Positions 9,214 through 18,341 of a stretch of 47,671 nt of DNA are shown piece by piece. Source of the DNA: SVTX01 sp051867975 (GTDB lineage Bacteria > Bacillota > Clostridia > Oscillospirales > CAG-272); NCBI GenBank assembly GCA_051867975.1, contig JBJDZM010000055.1:1-47671 (forward strand). Reading direction: 5' to 3'. A program made the translations under genes and the position numbers. The notes under the pieces were generated by a model. The model was not told the DNA's origin and searched no databases. It saw only the letters and a program-made list of their open reading frames with translations. The stretch's first letter is position 1, and the number at the start of each line of letters is the position of its first letter.

Positions 9214-10284
9214 TTAATTATTTTCATCCGAAAACATATCAAGCTGAGTGCTTTCCTTGATGATGTTTTTAGGTGTGAGTCCGAGATGCTCGTACGCCAG
9301 CCGGGTGACACATCTGCCGCGCGGTGTGCGGCTGAGGTAGCCTATCTGCATGAGATACGGCTCGTAAACGTCTTCAAGCGTGACCGCCTCCTCGCCGATA
9401 GTCGCGGCGAGAGTTTCAAGTCCGACAGGACCTCCGTCGTAGAACTTTATAATCGTTTCAAGCATGCGCTTGTCGGTCGAGTCAAGACCAAGCTCGTCGA
9501 TTTCAAGCCTGTCAAGCGCATACTGCGCGATCTCGTTGTCGATCTCGTTCTTGCCCTTTACCTGCGCGAAGTCGCGCACGCGCTTTAAAAGTCTGTTCGC
9601 GACACGGGGCGTTCCGCGCGAGCGCGACGCGATCTCATATGCGCCCTGCTCGGTTATCTCAATGCCGAGGATAGACGCGCTTCTCCTGACGATGGTTGCA
9701 AGCTGCTCGGGGATGTAAAGCTCCAATTTGAGGACGACACCGAAACGGTCGCGAAGGGGAGTGGTCAGCTGACCTGCGCGTGTCGTCGCACCGATGAGGG
9801 TGAAACGAGGCAGGTCGATTCGGATGCTTCTTGCGGACGGACCTTTGCCTATGATGATATCAAGCGCGAAGTCCTCCATTGCGGGATAGAGTATTTCCTC
9901 GATCGAGCGCGAGAGACGGTGAATTTCATCAATGAACAGCACATCTCCCTCGGAAAGATTGGTGAGCAGTGCCGCAAGGTCGCCCTGCTTTTCGATTGCG
10001 GGACCCGACGTAATTCTGATATTAACGCCCATTTCGGTCGCGATAATATTTGAAAGCGTCGTCTTACCGAGTCCGGGAGGTCCGTAGAGAAGCACGTGGT
10101 CAAGCGACTCTCCGCGCAGCTTTGCCGCATCGATGTAGACCTTCAGATTTTCCTTGACCTTATCCTGACCGATATAATCGTCAAGAGTTTTCGGGCGCAG
10201 TGAGATATCCGTGTCGGAGTCCTCGGCGGAAAATGAGGTAGATACTATTCGGTTTTCAAAGTCAAATTCTTCGTCGTTAAACAC
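9214..10284 (-). CDS. ruvB: Holliday junction branch migration ATPase RuvB
   Basis: RuvB is the hexameric AAA+ motor that, bound to RuvA, drives branch migration of Holliday junctions. The 356-residue product has Walker A GPPGLGKT (68-75), Walker B LFIDEIHRLS (DE at 119-120), a sensor-1 region (LIGATTRAG) and the C-terminal winged-helix domain with the GGPVGLETLA stretch typical of RuvB. An N-terminal acidic tail of about 25 residues precedes the conserved RPKTLDDYIGQ segment. The start is GTG at 10284, preceded by GGAGG. It lies 20 bases downstream of ruvA, the usual ruvAB arrangement. Function is certain by family. Confidence 0.98.
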   Translation of the reverse strand: MFNDEEFDFENRIVSTSFSAEDSDTDISLRPKTLDDYIGQDKVKENLKVYIDAAKLRGESLDHVLLYGPPGLGKTTLSNIIATEMGVNIRITSGPAIEKQGDLAALLTNLSEGDVLFIDEIHRLSRSIEEILYPAMEDFALDIIIGKGPSARSIRIDLPRFTLIGATTRAGQLTTPLRDRFGVVLKLELYIPEQLATIVRRSASILGIEITEQGAYEIASRSRGTPRVANRLLKRVRDFAQVKGKNEIDNEIAQYALDRLEIDELGLDSTDKRMLETIIKFYDGGPVGLETLAATIGEEAVTLEDVYEPYLMQIGYLSRTPRGRCVTRLAYEHLGLTPKNIIKESTQLDMFSDENN

Positions 10285-10304
10285 GTATTATTCCTCCGTT
10301 TCCG

Positions 10305-10925
10305 TTACATAAGCATTTTAAGCGCTTTTTTGATTATTTCTTCGAGTCCGAGCGACTGCGTGTCAATGTTTTTAAGAACATTTTGAGCCTCGGCGCGCGA
10401 GTATCCGAGTACCATGAGAGCGTCCTGCGCCTCGCTTAGCTTGCCCGAATTTGTAGGAATGGGAGCCGATGCGCCGACGCTGTCGTTTACCGCCGAGGAA
10501 AGGTCGGTTTCCTTCATCAGCTTGTCCTTAAGCTCAAGAATGATCCTCGCGGCGGTCTTAGGACCTATTCCGTTTGCTTTTGCAATCGTTTTTCGGTCTT
10601 CGGTGCAGACCGCAAGCGCAAATTTTTCCGGTGTAAGAAGAGAGAGAATCGAAATTGCCGCCTTCGGACCGACGCCCGACACGCCGAGCAGCATTTTGAA
10701 GGACGACAGCTCGGCTTCACTGTGAAAGCCGAAAAGCTCGATATCGTCCTCGCGGACCGCAAGATAGGTGAAGAGCTTGACCGCGGGCGAGTCCTGCGTG
10801 TGGCGCGGCGGAAGGGAATTGTAGGTATTCTCGCTTATGGTGAGCTTGTAGCCGATGCCGCCCGCATCGATAACCGCCATTGACGGAGCCGCCGCCGCGA
10901 GTTTTCCCGAAATATAGTAAAACAT
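10305..10925 (-). CDS. ruvA: Holliday junction DNA-binding protein RuvA
   Basis: RuvA forms tetramers that hold the four-way junction and load RuvB. The 206-residue protein matches the usual length near 200. It has the N-terminal OB fold (MFYYISGKL start, IDAGGIGYKL), two helix-hairpin-helix motifs (LLGVSGVGPKAAISIL and ANGIGPKTAARIILEL), and the C-terminal RuvB-binding domain (ALMVLGYSRAEA). The start is ATG behind an AAAAGGA element. It follows yfhO by 24 bases and precedes ruvB by 20 bases, so the three share a transcript. Confidence 0.98.
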   Translation of the reverse strand: MFYYISGKLAAAAPSMAVIDAGGIGYKLTISENTYNSLPPRHTQDSPAVKLFTYLAVREDDIELFGFHSEAELSSFKMLLGVSGVGPKAAISILSLLTPEKFALAVCTEDRKTIAKANGIGPKTAARIILELKDKLMKETDLSSAVNDSVGASAPIPTNSGKLSEAQDALMVLGYSRAEAQNVLKNIDTQSLGLEEIIKKALKMLM

Positions 10926-10949
10926 TAAAATATCCTTTTCTCTGAAATG

Positions 10950-13910
10950 TTATTTTCTTTTATTTTTCTTAACGGTGACAGAATTGACATCAGGCTCTGT
11001 ATCTTCGACAACGAAGATAGCTCTTATAAATTTCAATCTCTTTAACTTCTTTTCGAAAATGATGATCAAAATGAAGGCGGAAAGAGAAATAATTGTGACC
11101 ACGATACCGACCTTAAAGGCGCTCGAACGGTAGAGGAAGCGAATGGTATGCTCGCCCGCGTCATCGATTTTGAAGGAGACAAGCGCGTCGACTGCCTCGA
11201 CGGTCTCAACCCTCTCTCCGTCAACGTAGACCTCCCAGCCCTCGTCGTAGGGAATCGTCGTGAGAATGGTCCTGTTGTCCGAGAGCGTCGTTATCCTGCC
11301 GCTGATGTCATCGTCCTTGTAGTCTTCGTCGATTATCATCTGTTCTTTTTGTATCCTTGAAAAAGCCTCGTCAAGGGCTTCGGTATCAACATAGTAGATA
11401 AACGAGTCGTCAAGCATAGTGTAGAACTGTCCGCCGCCCGTGGTGTTGTTTATCGTGACGGTGAGCTTGTATTCCGTACCGGTAGTATATCCGAGGTCAA
11501 CTATCCTCTCGTTGCACTTGTCAAGCGAGGTCGTTCCGTCGAAGATCGTCATTGTGCTTGAAGAAAGCTTGATGGCGCGGTTGTAGTATGCAGGGAAGAA
11601 GAGGTAGAGCCGCACACCCTCGGGGACGGTGTAGGTATAGGTTATTTTCCCCTTTTCGCCTACATATTTGTTGTGTTCGGAGGAGATGCTTACTTCCACC
11701 CCTTGACTGACGGTGGGATCGCCGTTTTGCGTGGCGGGCTTGAAGACCTCGACCGTCTCGTCCTCGCCGAGAATTGCGGTTACCATTGCATTAAGCCTTG
11801 TAAACGGAGAGGTGAAACCGTCTAAATTGTATCTTTCGTCGTCCTCGGATACCCATTTGTTGTAGTCCTTGAGGTTTAAGCCGAATATCTCATCATTTGC
11901 GGCGAAAGCGAGAGAAAGTGCATTTTTGTTCAGATAAACATTCAGCATACTTGCGTCGAGATCCTTGTATTCGTCGGAGAAGGTCGCTTCCTTCAGCTCG
12001 TCAAGCGTCATGTTCATGTGCTTAGCGTAATCCTCGCCCGTGAAAACGGGTTCTCCGTAGATGTTGGAAAGGTCTTTTTCGGAAATGATGTATTTAAGAC
12101 CGAGCAGAGAGTCGCTGACGGGGTTTCCGCCCTTGTATTGCGACTTGTGGGAGACCGAGTAGTAGCCCATCGCGTGAAGGAAGGAAATGGTGGACTTATT
12201 GAGAGTTGAGGTCGAGTTTGAAAGTCCCTTTATCGAGAGAGCCATGTTGTCGTTGAGCTTTCTGTGGTAGGTCTTTTCAAATCGGTAGAAGCCGGGGTCT
12301 TCTTCGAGTATCGTCTCGGTAACGGGACGGTAGAGAGTCTGAAATTCGTTGTATTTGTAATATTTCGTATATCCTACGTCCTTGTCAAGGTCATTTATGT
12401 TGCAAAGTCCGCTTAAGAAGACCTCAACGCAGATGACGGCGAGAAGGATAACCGAGACAAGGTCACGGTTCACTGCCCGTTTCATCAAAGCGACAATGGT
12501 TATATATATAGCAAGGCAGACAAGCGACATGACGATGGTTGCCCATTCATGAACTACAAAGTCCTCTTCATTTGGACCGTATGACAGCGCGATAAGCTTG
12601 TCCTTGTAAGCCGAGGCAAAGCACTGAAGCACTGCAATTACCAAGAAAATAAACGCCGCTACGCAGGCAATGCTCTGATTTCCGATGTGTTCGATATTTT
12701 CAAATGCCTTGAAGGCGAGAGTGATGAGCAAAAAGCAGAACATGAAGCTGTATCGGTTGTTGAGCCACTGCGGCTTCTGAAATCCGTGCCAGACAAGGTC
12801 GACGACGCTTATCATAAAGCTCAGAGCAAAGATTGCAAGGAAGATACCGCTGACGACCTTTTCTCTCGTCGTGAATTTCTTACAGCAGAAGAAAAGAGGT
12901 GCCATGATCGCTGTGAGAAGTCCGCAGTAAATGAAGGGCAGACCGTCTATTCTTACCGTGTCGTAGGACGAAGGCAGCATCTTGAAGAGAATGTCGAAGA
13001 CGTCGATTCGAAGGGTTATGTCCCACGACGGGTCGGTAAACTCGTTCTTACCGAACTGCAGTGAGTAATACGCCCCGAGGACTATGACCGCGGCGATTCC
13101 TATCGCTAAAAGCGAGAAGCATCCGATCCTTACAAGTGATTTTACGAAGTGATTTTTTTCAAGATGAGGATTGTTTGCGTTGTTGTCCTTGAACGCAAAA
13201 CTGTAGTAGAAGAAATACAGGAATACGAAAATGCAGACCATGTAGCCGATGTAGAAGTTGCTTGCGAGCGTCAGGGAAAGGAAGATGACGTACATCTTGT
13301 ATTTTCCGCGAGAGACGAGTTGTTCAATACCGTAAGCAACAAGGGGAAGCCACATGACAGCATCGATCCACATCGTGTTGTTCTGCTGAACGACACAGTA
13401 TGCGGACATGGCGTACATTACCGAGAAGGCTATGATCGAGATCTTGTTGTGCTTTTCGGAATGCTTGTGAAGGAAAAATCCCATCGTGCCGCCGCACAGT
13501 GCTGCCTTTATCATGAACATTATAAGGAGAAATTCCTGCGTTCTGTCCTTCGGGAAAAGGCAGATAAGATATGAGAGGGGACTCGCAATATAGTATGCGT
13601 ACATTCCGAGAAATTCACCGCCGAGCGCTCTCGACCATGAATAGAGCAGGCTTCCGCCCTCAAGCACCTTGTTCCTGAGTGCCTCAAAGAAGTAGACGTA
13701 CTGACCGTTCAGGTCAAGAACGAGAACGGTCCCGTCACCGAATGGGTAAAGACCTCTGACCAAATATATCAAAAAGAAGAGAACAGCCGGGATAATTGCG
13801 GCTATTGCGAGGTATCCGTATTCGCCCGTGACGGCATGAAACCGATTTTTACGGTTCGGTTTGACACCCGTTGCCGCATCGGGGGAGAGTAATTGCTTTT
13901 TCTTGTTCAT
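10950..13910 (-). CDS. YfhO-family polytopic membrane protein
   Basis: This 986-residue protein has a basic cytoplasmic N-terminus followed by roughly a dozen hydrophobic helices in the first 530 residues. A large extracytoplasmic region follows (about 530-910), with a motif-like end (TIPYDEGWEVYVDGERVE) and a last helix near 925-955. This layout and the Asp-containing first loop (LDLNGQYVYFFEAL) match the YfhO family of GT-C-like proteins. In Bacillus subtilis YfhO is required for glycosylating lipoteichoic acid; transfer of that role here is inference. It starts with ATG after an AAGGATG element and sits between the DUF951 gene and ruvA in one leftward operon, an unrelated neighbour to DNA repair genes. 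Confidence 0.85.
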   Translation of the reverse strand: MNKKKQLLSPDAATGVKPNRKNRFHAVTGEYGYLAIAAIIPAVLFFLIYLVRGLYPFGDGTVLVLDLNGQYVYFFEALRNKVLEGGSLLYSWSRALGGEFLGMYAYYIASPLSYLICLFPKDRTQEFLLIMFMIKAALCGGTMGFFLHKHSEKHNKISIIAFSVMYAMSAYCVVQQNNTMWIDAVMWLPLVAYGIEQLVSRGKYKMYVIFLSLTLASNFYIGYMVCIFVFLYFFYYSFAFKDNNANNPHLEKNHFVKSLVRIGCFSLLAIGIAAVIVLGAYYSLQFGKNEFTDPSWDITLRIDVFDILFKMLPSSYDTVRIDGLPFIYCGLLTAIMAPLFFCCKKFTTREKVVSGIFLAIFALSFMISVVDLVWHGFQKPQWLNNRYSFMFCFLLITLAFKAFENIEHIGNQSIACVAAFIFLVIAVLQCFASAYKDKLIALSYGPNEEDFVVHEWATIVMSLVCLAIYITIVALMKRAVNRDLVSVILLAVICVEVFLSGLCNINDLDKDVGYTKYYKYNEFQTLYRPVTETILEEDPGFYRFEKTYHRKLNDNMALSIKGLSNSTSTLNKSTISFLHAMGYYSVSHKSQYKGGNPVSDSLLGLKYIISEKDLSNIYGEPVFTGEDYAKHMNMTLDELKEATFSDEYKDLDASMLNVYLNKNALSLAFAANDEIFGLNLKDYNKWVSEDDERYNLDGFTSPFTRLNAMVTAILGEDETVEVFKPATQNGDPTVSQGVEVSISSEHNKYVGEKGKITYTYTVPEGVRLYLFFPAYYNRAIKLSSSTMTIFDGTTSLDKCNERIVDLGYTTGTEYKLTVTINNTTGGGQFYTMLDDSFIYYVDTEALDEAFSRIQKEQMIIDEDYKDDDISGRITTLSDNRTILTTIPYDEGWEVYVDGERVETVEAVDALVSFKIDDAGEHTIRFLYRSSAFKVGIVVTIISLSAFILIIIFEKKLKRLKFIRAIFVVEDTEPDVNSVTVKKNKRK

Positions 13911-13948
13911 TTTGATTCATCCTTGTATTTTCGATTGAAAATAATACG

Positions 13949-14140
13949 TCATTCTTCCGTAACGATTCGCTTGACGGCTTTTTCAAGCTTCACGCGTTCT
14001 AAAGTCATGTCATGTCCGCAGCCTTGGCAGACGATTCTGACATCGCTGCCGACTCTGAGCACCTTGAACAGTTTATTTCCGCAGGGATGCGGTTTTTTGA
14101 GTTCAAGTACGTCACCGACACAAATTTTGAGTATTTGCAT
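13949..14140 (-). CDS. DUF951 family small protein
   Basis: This 63-residue protein matches DUF951, a small Bacillota family of unknown function. It has the conserved core VGDVLELKKPHPCG, followed by VGSDVRIVCQGCGH and LERVKLEK. One lone Cys (PCG) and a CxxC pair suggest metal binding, but this is not shown. The start chosen is ATG at 14140, seven bases downstream of GGAGG; an upstream in-frame ATG at 14170 lacks a ribosome binding site and would lie at the likely transcription start. It is the first gene of the leftward operon with yfhO and ruvAB, directly behind the promoter at 14176-14204. Confidence 0.88.
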   Translation of the reverse strand: MQILKICVGDVLELKKPHPCGNKLFKVLRVGSDVRIVCQGCGHDMTLERVKLEKAVKRIVTEE

Positions 14141-14175
14141 GAGATTTCCTCCGTTTGCAAAATAATCCATTTAAC

Positions 14176-14204
14176 ATTATACCATGCGACGGGGGAAATG
14201 TAAA
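14176..14204 (-). promoter_or_regulatory. Sigma-A promoter of the DUF951-yfhO-ruvAB operon
   Basis: On the minus strand TTTACA (14199-14204), a 17-base spacer and TATAAT (14176-14181) precede the DUF951 start codon by about 36 bases. Confidence 0.85.
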
Positions 14205-14255
14205 CCGATTTTTCCTCTTCTTTAAACAATATTTACAATTTAATATAAATTTGTT

Positions 14256-14284
14256 TTGACAAAAGCCGTGTAATGTGATATAAT
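14256..14284 (+). promoter_or_regulatory. Consensus sigma-A promoter of the ruvC operon
   Basis: TTGACA (14256-14261), exactly 17 bases, then TATAAT (14279-14284): a perfect consensus promoter about 64 bases before the ruvC start. It diverges from the DUF951-ruvAB promoter about 50 bases to the left. No GAAC-N4-GTTC LexA box is visible between the two promoters. Confidence 0.92.
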
Positions 14285-14347
14285 GTGTAAGATGCGATAA
14301 TGGGCAGTTTTGTCATTTCGCGCTTATTGTGTTCAGGGAGGCGGAGA

Positions 14348-14845
14348 TTGGTTATTCTGGGAATAGACCCCGGCTATGCGATAGTCGGCTGGGGAGTAAT
14401 TGAATATTCGGGTTCAAGGTTTCGCACGCTCGGCTACGGGTCTATACAGACACCTGCCGGCTTGCCTATCGTTGACCGTCTTGAAATGATATATCGCGGC
14501 ATGAGCGAAATAATTGAAAAGTACAAGCCCGACGGGATGGCGGTCGAGGAGTTATTTTTCAATACGAATACGACTACGGCGATTGCCGTTGCCGAGGCGA
14601 GAGGCATCATACTCTTATCGGCGCGCCTGTGCGGAGTTGAGATTGGCGAATATACACCTCTTCAGGTAAAGCAAGCGGTGGTCGGATACGGACGGGCGGA
14701 GAAAAAGCAGGTCATTTCAATGGTAACAAATCTGCTTGGACTGAAGGAGCCGCCGAAGCCCGATGACACGGCAGACGCGCTTGCGGTTGCGGTCTGCCAT
14801 GCGCATAGCGCATGCTCGCGCATAGCGCAATACTACAATAAATAA
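14348..14845 (+). CDS. ruvC: Holliday junction resolvase RuvC
   Basis: RuvC cleaves Holliday junctions symmetrically within RuvAB-bound complexes. From the TTG at 14348 the product is 165 residues, within the normal 160-175. This start is chosen because AGGGAGG ends six bases upstream and it gives the canonical N-terminus VILGIDPGYAIVGWG; an ATG at 14300 would add 16 unrelated residues. The RNase H-like catalytic acids are Asp7, a Glu in AVEELFF (67/68), and the pair in KPDDTADA (Asp140, Asp143). ruvC is divergent from ruvAB here rather than in the same operon. It heads a long rightward gene run. Confidence 0.97.
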   Translation: MVILGIDPGYAIVGWGVIEYSGSRFRTLGYGSIQTPAGLPIVDRLEMIYRGMSEIIEKYKPDGMAVEELFFNTNTTTAIAVAEARGIILLSARLCGVEIGEYTPLQVKQAVVGYGRAEKKQVISMVTNLLGLKEPPKPDDTADALAVAVCHAHSACSRIAQYYNK

Positions 14846-14869
14846 TGAACGGATAAACGGAGAAAAATA

Positions 14870-15748
14870 ATGTGGTGCAGTGATAATTGGAAGGATTACG
14901 AGCTTATCGACGCGTCGGACGGAGAGCGTCTTGAACGCTGGGGGAAATACATACTCGTTCGCCCCGACCCTCAGATAATCTGGAAGGACGCGGCGAAGAG
15001 TGCCTTGTGGAATAAGGCTGACGGAATATATCGCCGCTCGGCGAGCGGCGGAGGCGGCTGGGTGAGGCAGAAGACGCCCGAATCGTGGGATATCTCTTAC
15101 GAGCATCTCGGGCTCAGATTCAGACTCAAGCCCATGGGCTTTAAGCATACGGGACTTTTTCCCGAGCAGGCGGCGAATTGGGATTGGTTCTCCGAGCTTA
15201 TAAAAAACGCACAGAGACCGATAAAGGTGCTGAATCTGTTTGCCTACACGGGAGGCGCGACGGTTGCGGCGGCAAAAGCGGGGGCGCAGGTCGTTCACGT
15301 TGACGCATCAAAGGGCATGGTGGCTATGGCGAAGGAAAACGCCTCACTTTCGGGGCTTGAAGATGCCCCCATTCGATACATCGTTGATGACTGCAAAAAA
15401 TTTGTCGAGCGGGAGATACGCCGTGGCAACAGATACGACGGGATAATCATGGATCCGCCCTCATACGGCAGGGGACCTTCGGGCGAGGTCTGGAAGCTGG
15501 AGGACTCAATAGACGAGTTTGTCGGACTCGTATCGAAGGTCTTGTCCGACGAGCCGCTCTTCTTCCTTATCAACTCATATACGACGGGGCTTTCTCCGCT
15601 GACGATGAGCTATATTCTCGACCTCAAGGTCAGAAAAAGATACGGCGGCAGGATTGAGTCGGGAGAGCTCGGTCTTCGTGTGACCGAGAGCGGCTCACCC
15701 CTGCCGTGCGGCGCAAGCTCGCGCTGGACAGCCGAAATAATAAAGTAA
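14870..15748 (+). CDS. Class I SAM-dependent methyltransferase, RlmI/RlmK-like
   Basis: This 292-residue protein resembles the catalytic half of the 23S rRNA cytosine-C5/guanine methyltransferases (RlmI, RlmK). The SAM-binding motif I is LNLFAYTGGATVAAAKAGA (around 121-139), followed by VHVDASKGMVAMAKENA, and the catalytic/base-binding motif is DPPSYGRG (195-202). The N-terminal region (about 1-100) carries a WGKYILVRPDPQIIW strand pattern seen in short clostridial homologues; the N-terminal PUA domain of E. coli RlmI is absent. Reaction would be methyl transfer from SAM to rRNA; the site is unknown. The start is ATG at 14870, 24 bases after ruvC, with a GGAGAAA element upstream. Confidence 0.82.
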   Translation: MWCSDNWKDYELIDASDGERLERWGKYILVRPDPQIIWKDAAKSALWNKADGIYRRSASGGGGWVRQKTPESWDISYEHLGLRFRLKPMGFKHTGLFPEQAANWDWFSELIKNAQRPIKVLNLFAYTGGATVAAAKAGAQVVHVDASKGMVAMAKENASLSGLEDAPIRYIVDDCKKFVEREIRRGNRYDGIIMDPPSYGRGPSGEVWKLEDSIDEFVGLVSKVLSDEPLFFLINSYTTGLSPLTMSYILDLKVRKRYGGRIESGELGLRVTESGSPLPCGASSRWTAEIIK

Positions 15749-15766
15749 ACCTTACGGAGGCATTAA

Positions 15767-16633
15767 GTGTCTTACATCAAGATAAGAAATTTGAATTTTT
15801 CATATAAGGACGACGACGGAAATCCTGAGACCGTCCTTCGCGACCTATCACTCGATATCGAAAAGGGCGAATACGTCGCGGTGCTCGGTCATAACGGCTC
15901 GGGCAAGTCAACGCTTGCGAAGCTATTGAATTTAGTAATCGATGATTACGATTATTTTGAGGGCAGTATAGAAATAGACGGAGTTGAGATAAGCTCGCCC
16001 GATATGACCGAGGACGACGTCTATGAGCTTAGAAAAAAGGTCGGAATGGTCTTCCAGAACCCCGACAATCAGATAGTGGCGACTATTGTTGAAGAGGACG
16101 TTGCGTTCGGTCCCGAAAACCTCGGACTGCCGAGGGAAGAGATAAGACGGCGCGTGGACGAGGCGCTCTCTATCGTCGGAATGACCGAATACGCGCGCCA
16201 CGAGCCTCACAGACTCTCGGGCGGACAGAAGCAGAGAATAGCGATTGCCGGAATTATCGCGATGAAGCCCGATTGCATCATTTTCGATGAATCGACCGCA
16301 ATGCTTGACCCGATGGGCAGGCGCGAGGTCGTAAATACGATGGAAAAGCTCAACCGCGAGGACGGGAAGACGATAATCACGATAACGCACTACATGGACG
16401 AGGCGGTAAGAGCCGACAGGGTGATAGTAATTGACGACGGGCGTATTATTCTTGACGGCAAGCCGAGCGAAATATTCGCAAAGGCGGACAAGATACGCGA
16501 GTGCGGACTTGACCTGCCTCAATGCTCCGACCTCGTGCTTAAGCTCAGGGCGCGTGGAATCGATATTTCGGGCGAGATAAATACACCCGAGCAGTGCGCC
16601 GAGGCGATCGCAAATTCACTTAATAAGAGATAA
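15767..16633 (+). CDS. ecfA1: Energy-coupling factor transporter ATPase EcfA1
   Basis: This is one of the paired ATPases that power group II ECF vitamin and metal importers. The 288-residue product has Walker A GHNGSGKST (41-49), Q-loop FQNPDNQ, signature LSGGQKQR and Walker B IIFDESTAMLDP. The FQNPDNQIVATIVEEDVAFGPEN-type segment is characteristic of EcfA. The start is GTG at 15767 behind GGAGG. It is followed 29 bases later by ecfA2 and then ecfT. No substrate-binding EcfS gene is nearby, which fits group II systems where one EcfAA'T module serves several S components encoded elsewhere. Confidence 0.95.
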   Translation: MSYIKIRNLNFSYKDDDGNPETVLRDLSLDIEKGEYVAVLGHNGSGKSTLAKLLNLVIDDYDYFEGSIEIDGVEISSPDMTEDDVYELRKKVGMVFQNPDNQIVATIVEEDVAFGPENLGLPREEIRRRVDEALSIVGMTEYARHEPHRLSGGQKQRIAIAGIIAMKPDCIIFDESTAMLDPMGRREVVNTMEKLNREDGKTIITITHYMDEAVRADRVIVIDDGRIILDGKPSEIFAKADKIRECGLDLPQCSDLVLKLRARGIDISGEINTPEQCAEAIANSLNKR

Positions 16634-16662
16634 ATTGAGCCACAACGGCTAAGAGGAACCCA

Positions 16663-17520
16663 ATGTCAAAAATCAAAGTTGAAAACGTCTCATATCTTTA
16701 TAGCCCCGGGACTCCGTTTGAGGTCAAGGCGCTTGACGGTGTGAGTATAGAAATAAAGGAACATACCGTAACGGGAATAATCGGGCATACAGGCTCAGGA
16801 AAATCCACGCTGGTTCAGATGTTCAACGGTCTTGTAAAGCCCATGTCGGGCAGAATACTGCTTGACGGTGAGGACATCTGGGCAGAGCCTAAGAAGATCG
16901 GAAACGTGAGATACCGCGTGGGGCTTGTCATGCAGTATCCCGAATACCAGCTTTTTGAGGATACTGTGGTTGAGGATATAGCTTTCGGTCCCAAAAACAT
17001 GGGACTTGACAAAGCAGAAATAGACAAGAGAGTCAGAGAGGCGGCGGCGCTTGTAGGTCTTGATTGTGACCTGCTTTCAAAATCTCCCTTTGACTTATCT
17101 GGCGGACAGAAAAGACGCGCGGCAATTGCCGGAGTCATGGCGATGCGCCCCGAGGTGCTTGTGCTTGACGAGCCTGCAGCAGGACTTGATCCCGCGGGAA
17201 GAAACTCAATATTTGACGGCATAAAAAGGTATGCAGAGGCGACGGGAGCGGCGGTAATTATCGTCAGTCACAGCATGGACGATATGGCAAAATACTGCGA
17301 AGAGCTGGTAGTCCTTTCAAAATCTAAGGTCGCGATGAGCGGAAACCGCAAGGAGGTATTCTCGAGGTGCGACGAGCTTGAGAGCATCGGACTCGGCGTG
17401 CCTCAGATAACGAGACTCGTCATGCTTTTGCGTGATAGGGGAGTCGAGATCTCGCCCGATATTTATACCGTGGACGAGGCGGAGAGAGCCTTGGCTGAAC
17501 TGTTCGGAGGTGTAAAATGA
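16663..17520 (+). CDS. ecfA2: Energy-coupling factor transporter ATPase EcfA2
   Basis: This second ECF ATPase (285 residues) pairs with EcfA1 to form the nucleotide-binding heterodimer below the membrane protein EcfT. It has Walker A GHTGSGKST (41-49), a Q-loop region MQYPEYQLFEDTV (the YPEYQ variant typical of EcfA2), signature LSGGQKRR and Walker B VLVLDEPAAGLDP. It begins with ATG after an AAGAGGAACCCA leader. Its last four bases overlap the ecfT start (ATGA), which implies coupled translation. Confidence 0.95.
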   Translation: MSKIKVENVSYLYSPGTPFEVKALDGVSIEIKEHTVTGIIGHTGSGKSTLVQMFNGLVKPMSGRILLDGEDIWAEPKKIGNVRYRVGLVMQYPEYQLFEDTVVEDIAFGPKNMGLDKAEIDKRVREAAALVGLDCDLLSKSPFDLSGGQKRRAAIAGVMAMRPEVLVLDEPAAGLDPAGRNSIFDGIKRYAEATGAAVIIVSHSMDDMAKYCEELVVLSKSKVAMSGNRKEVFSRCDELESIGLGVPQITRLVMLLRDRGVEISPDIYTVDEAERALAELFGGVK

Positions 17521-18341
17521 ACTCTATTGCACTCGGACAGTATTATCCGTCAAATTCGGTCATGCACAGGCTTGACCCCAGAATGAAGCTGATAATCGCC
17601 ATCGCTTATATCGTCGCGAGCTTTCTTTGCAGAAATATATTTTCTTTTGCGTTACTGCTTTTGTCTGCCGTCACGCTGATCCTACTCAGCAAGATCCCCG
17701 TAAAGATCGTTTTGCGCTCGATAAAGGCGATAATCTTCATAATGATATTCACGGCAATACTCAATATTTTCTGGACGAAGGGCGGCGCGGACGAGCTTCT
17801 CCTGTCGTGGAATTTCATTCAGATATACACGTCGGGACTTTACAACGCGGCGTTTATCGTTATCAGAATAGTCTCTATGATAATAGGAACGAGCATTTTC
17901 CTGACCTATACGACAACGCCGATACAACTTACAGACGCGCTTGAGCAGTTATTGTCGCCCTTAAAAATTTTTCACGCGCCCGTGCATGAGTTTGCGATGA
18001 TGATGACGATTGCGCTGAGATTTATACCGACAATAGTTGAGGAGACCGAAAGAATAATGGCGGCGCAGAAGGCGAGAGGAGCGGATTTCACAAACGGCTC
18101 TATCGCAAAGCGCGCCAAGGCACTCATACCCGTACTCATTCCGCTTTTCGTTTCGGCGTTCAGACGCGCGGGCGAGCTTGCAACCGCCATGACCTGCCGC
18201 TGTTACAGGGGCGGCAAGGGAAGAACGAAGCTCAATGTACTCAAATTCACCTACCGTGACTTCGTTGCGCTCTTTCTTATTGCCGCGTTTATCGCAGGTG
18301 TAGTACTCATTAACGTATTTGCGCCGGGATACTCTATGTAA
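17517..18341 (+). CDS. ecfT: Energy-coupling factor transporter transmembrane protein EcfT
   Basis: EcfT is the membrane scaffold that links the two ATPases to exchangeable substrate-capture (S) proteins. The 274-residue product has the N-terminal family motif (SVMHRLDPRMKLI), about five to six hydrophobic helices, and the two coupling-helix Ala-Arg-Gly/Ala motifs near AQKARGAD and RRAGELATAMTCRCYRGG. It starts within the last codon region of ecfA2 (ATGA overlap). A structured 124-base gap follows before truA. Confidence 0.95.
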   Translation: MNSIALGQYYPSNSVMHRLDPRMKLIIAIAYIVASFLCRNIFSFALLLLSAVTLILLSKIPVKIVLRSIKAIIFIMIFTAILNIFWTKGGADELLLSWNFIQIYTSGLYNAAFIVIRIVSMIIGTSIFLTYTTTPIQLTDALEQLLSPLKIFHAPVHEFAMMMTIALRFIPTIVEETERIMAAQKARGADFTNGSIAKRAKALIPVLIPLFVSAFRRAGELATAMTCRCYRGGKGRTKLNVLKFTYRDFVALFLIAAFIAGVVLINVFAPGYSM

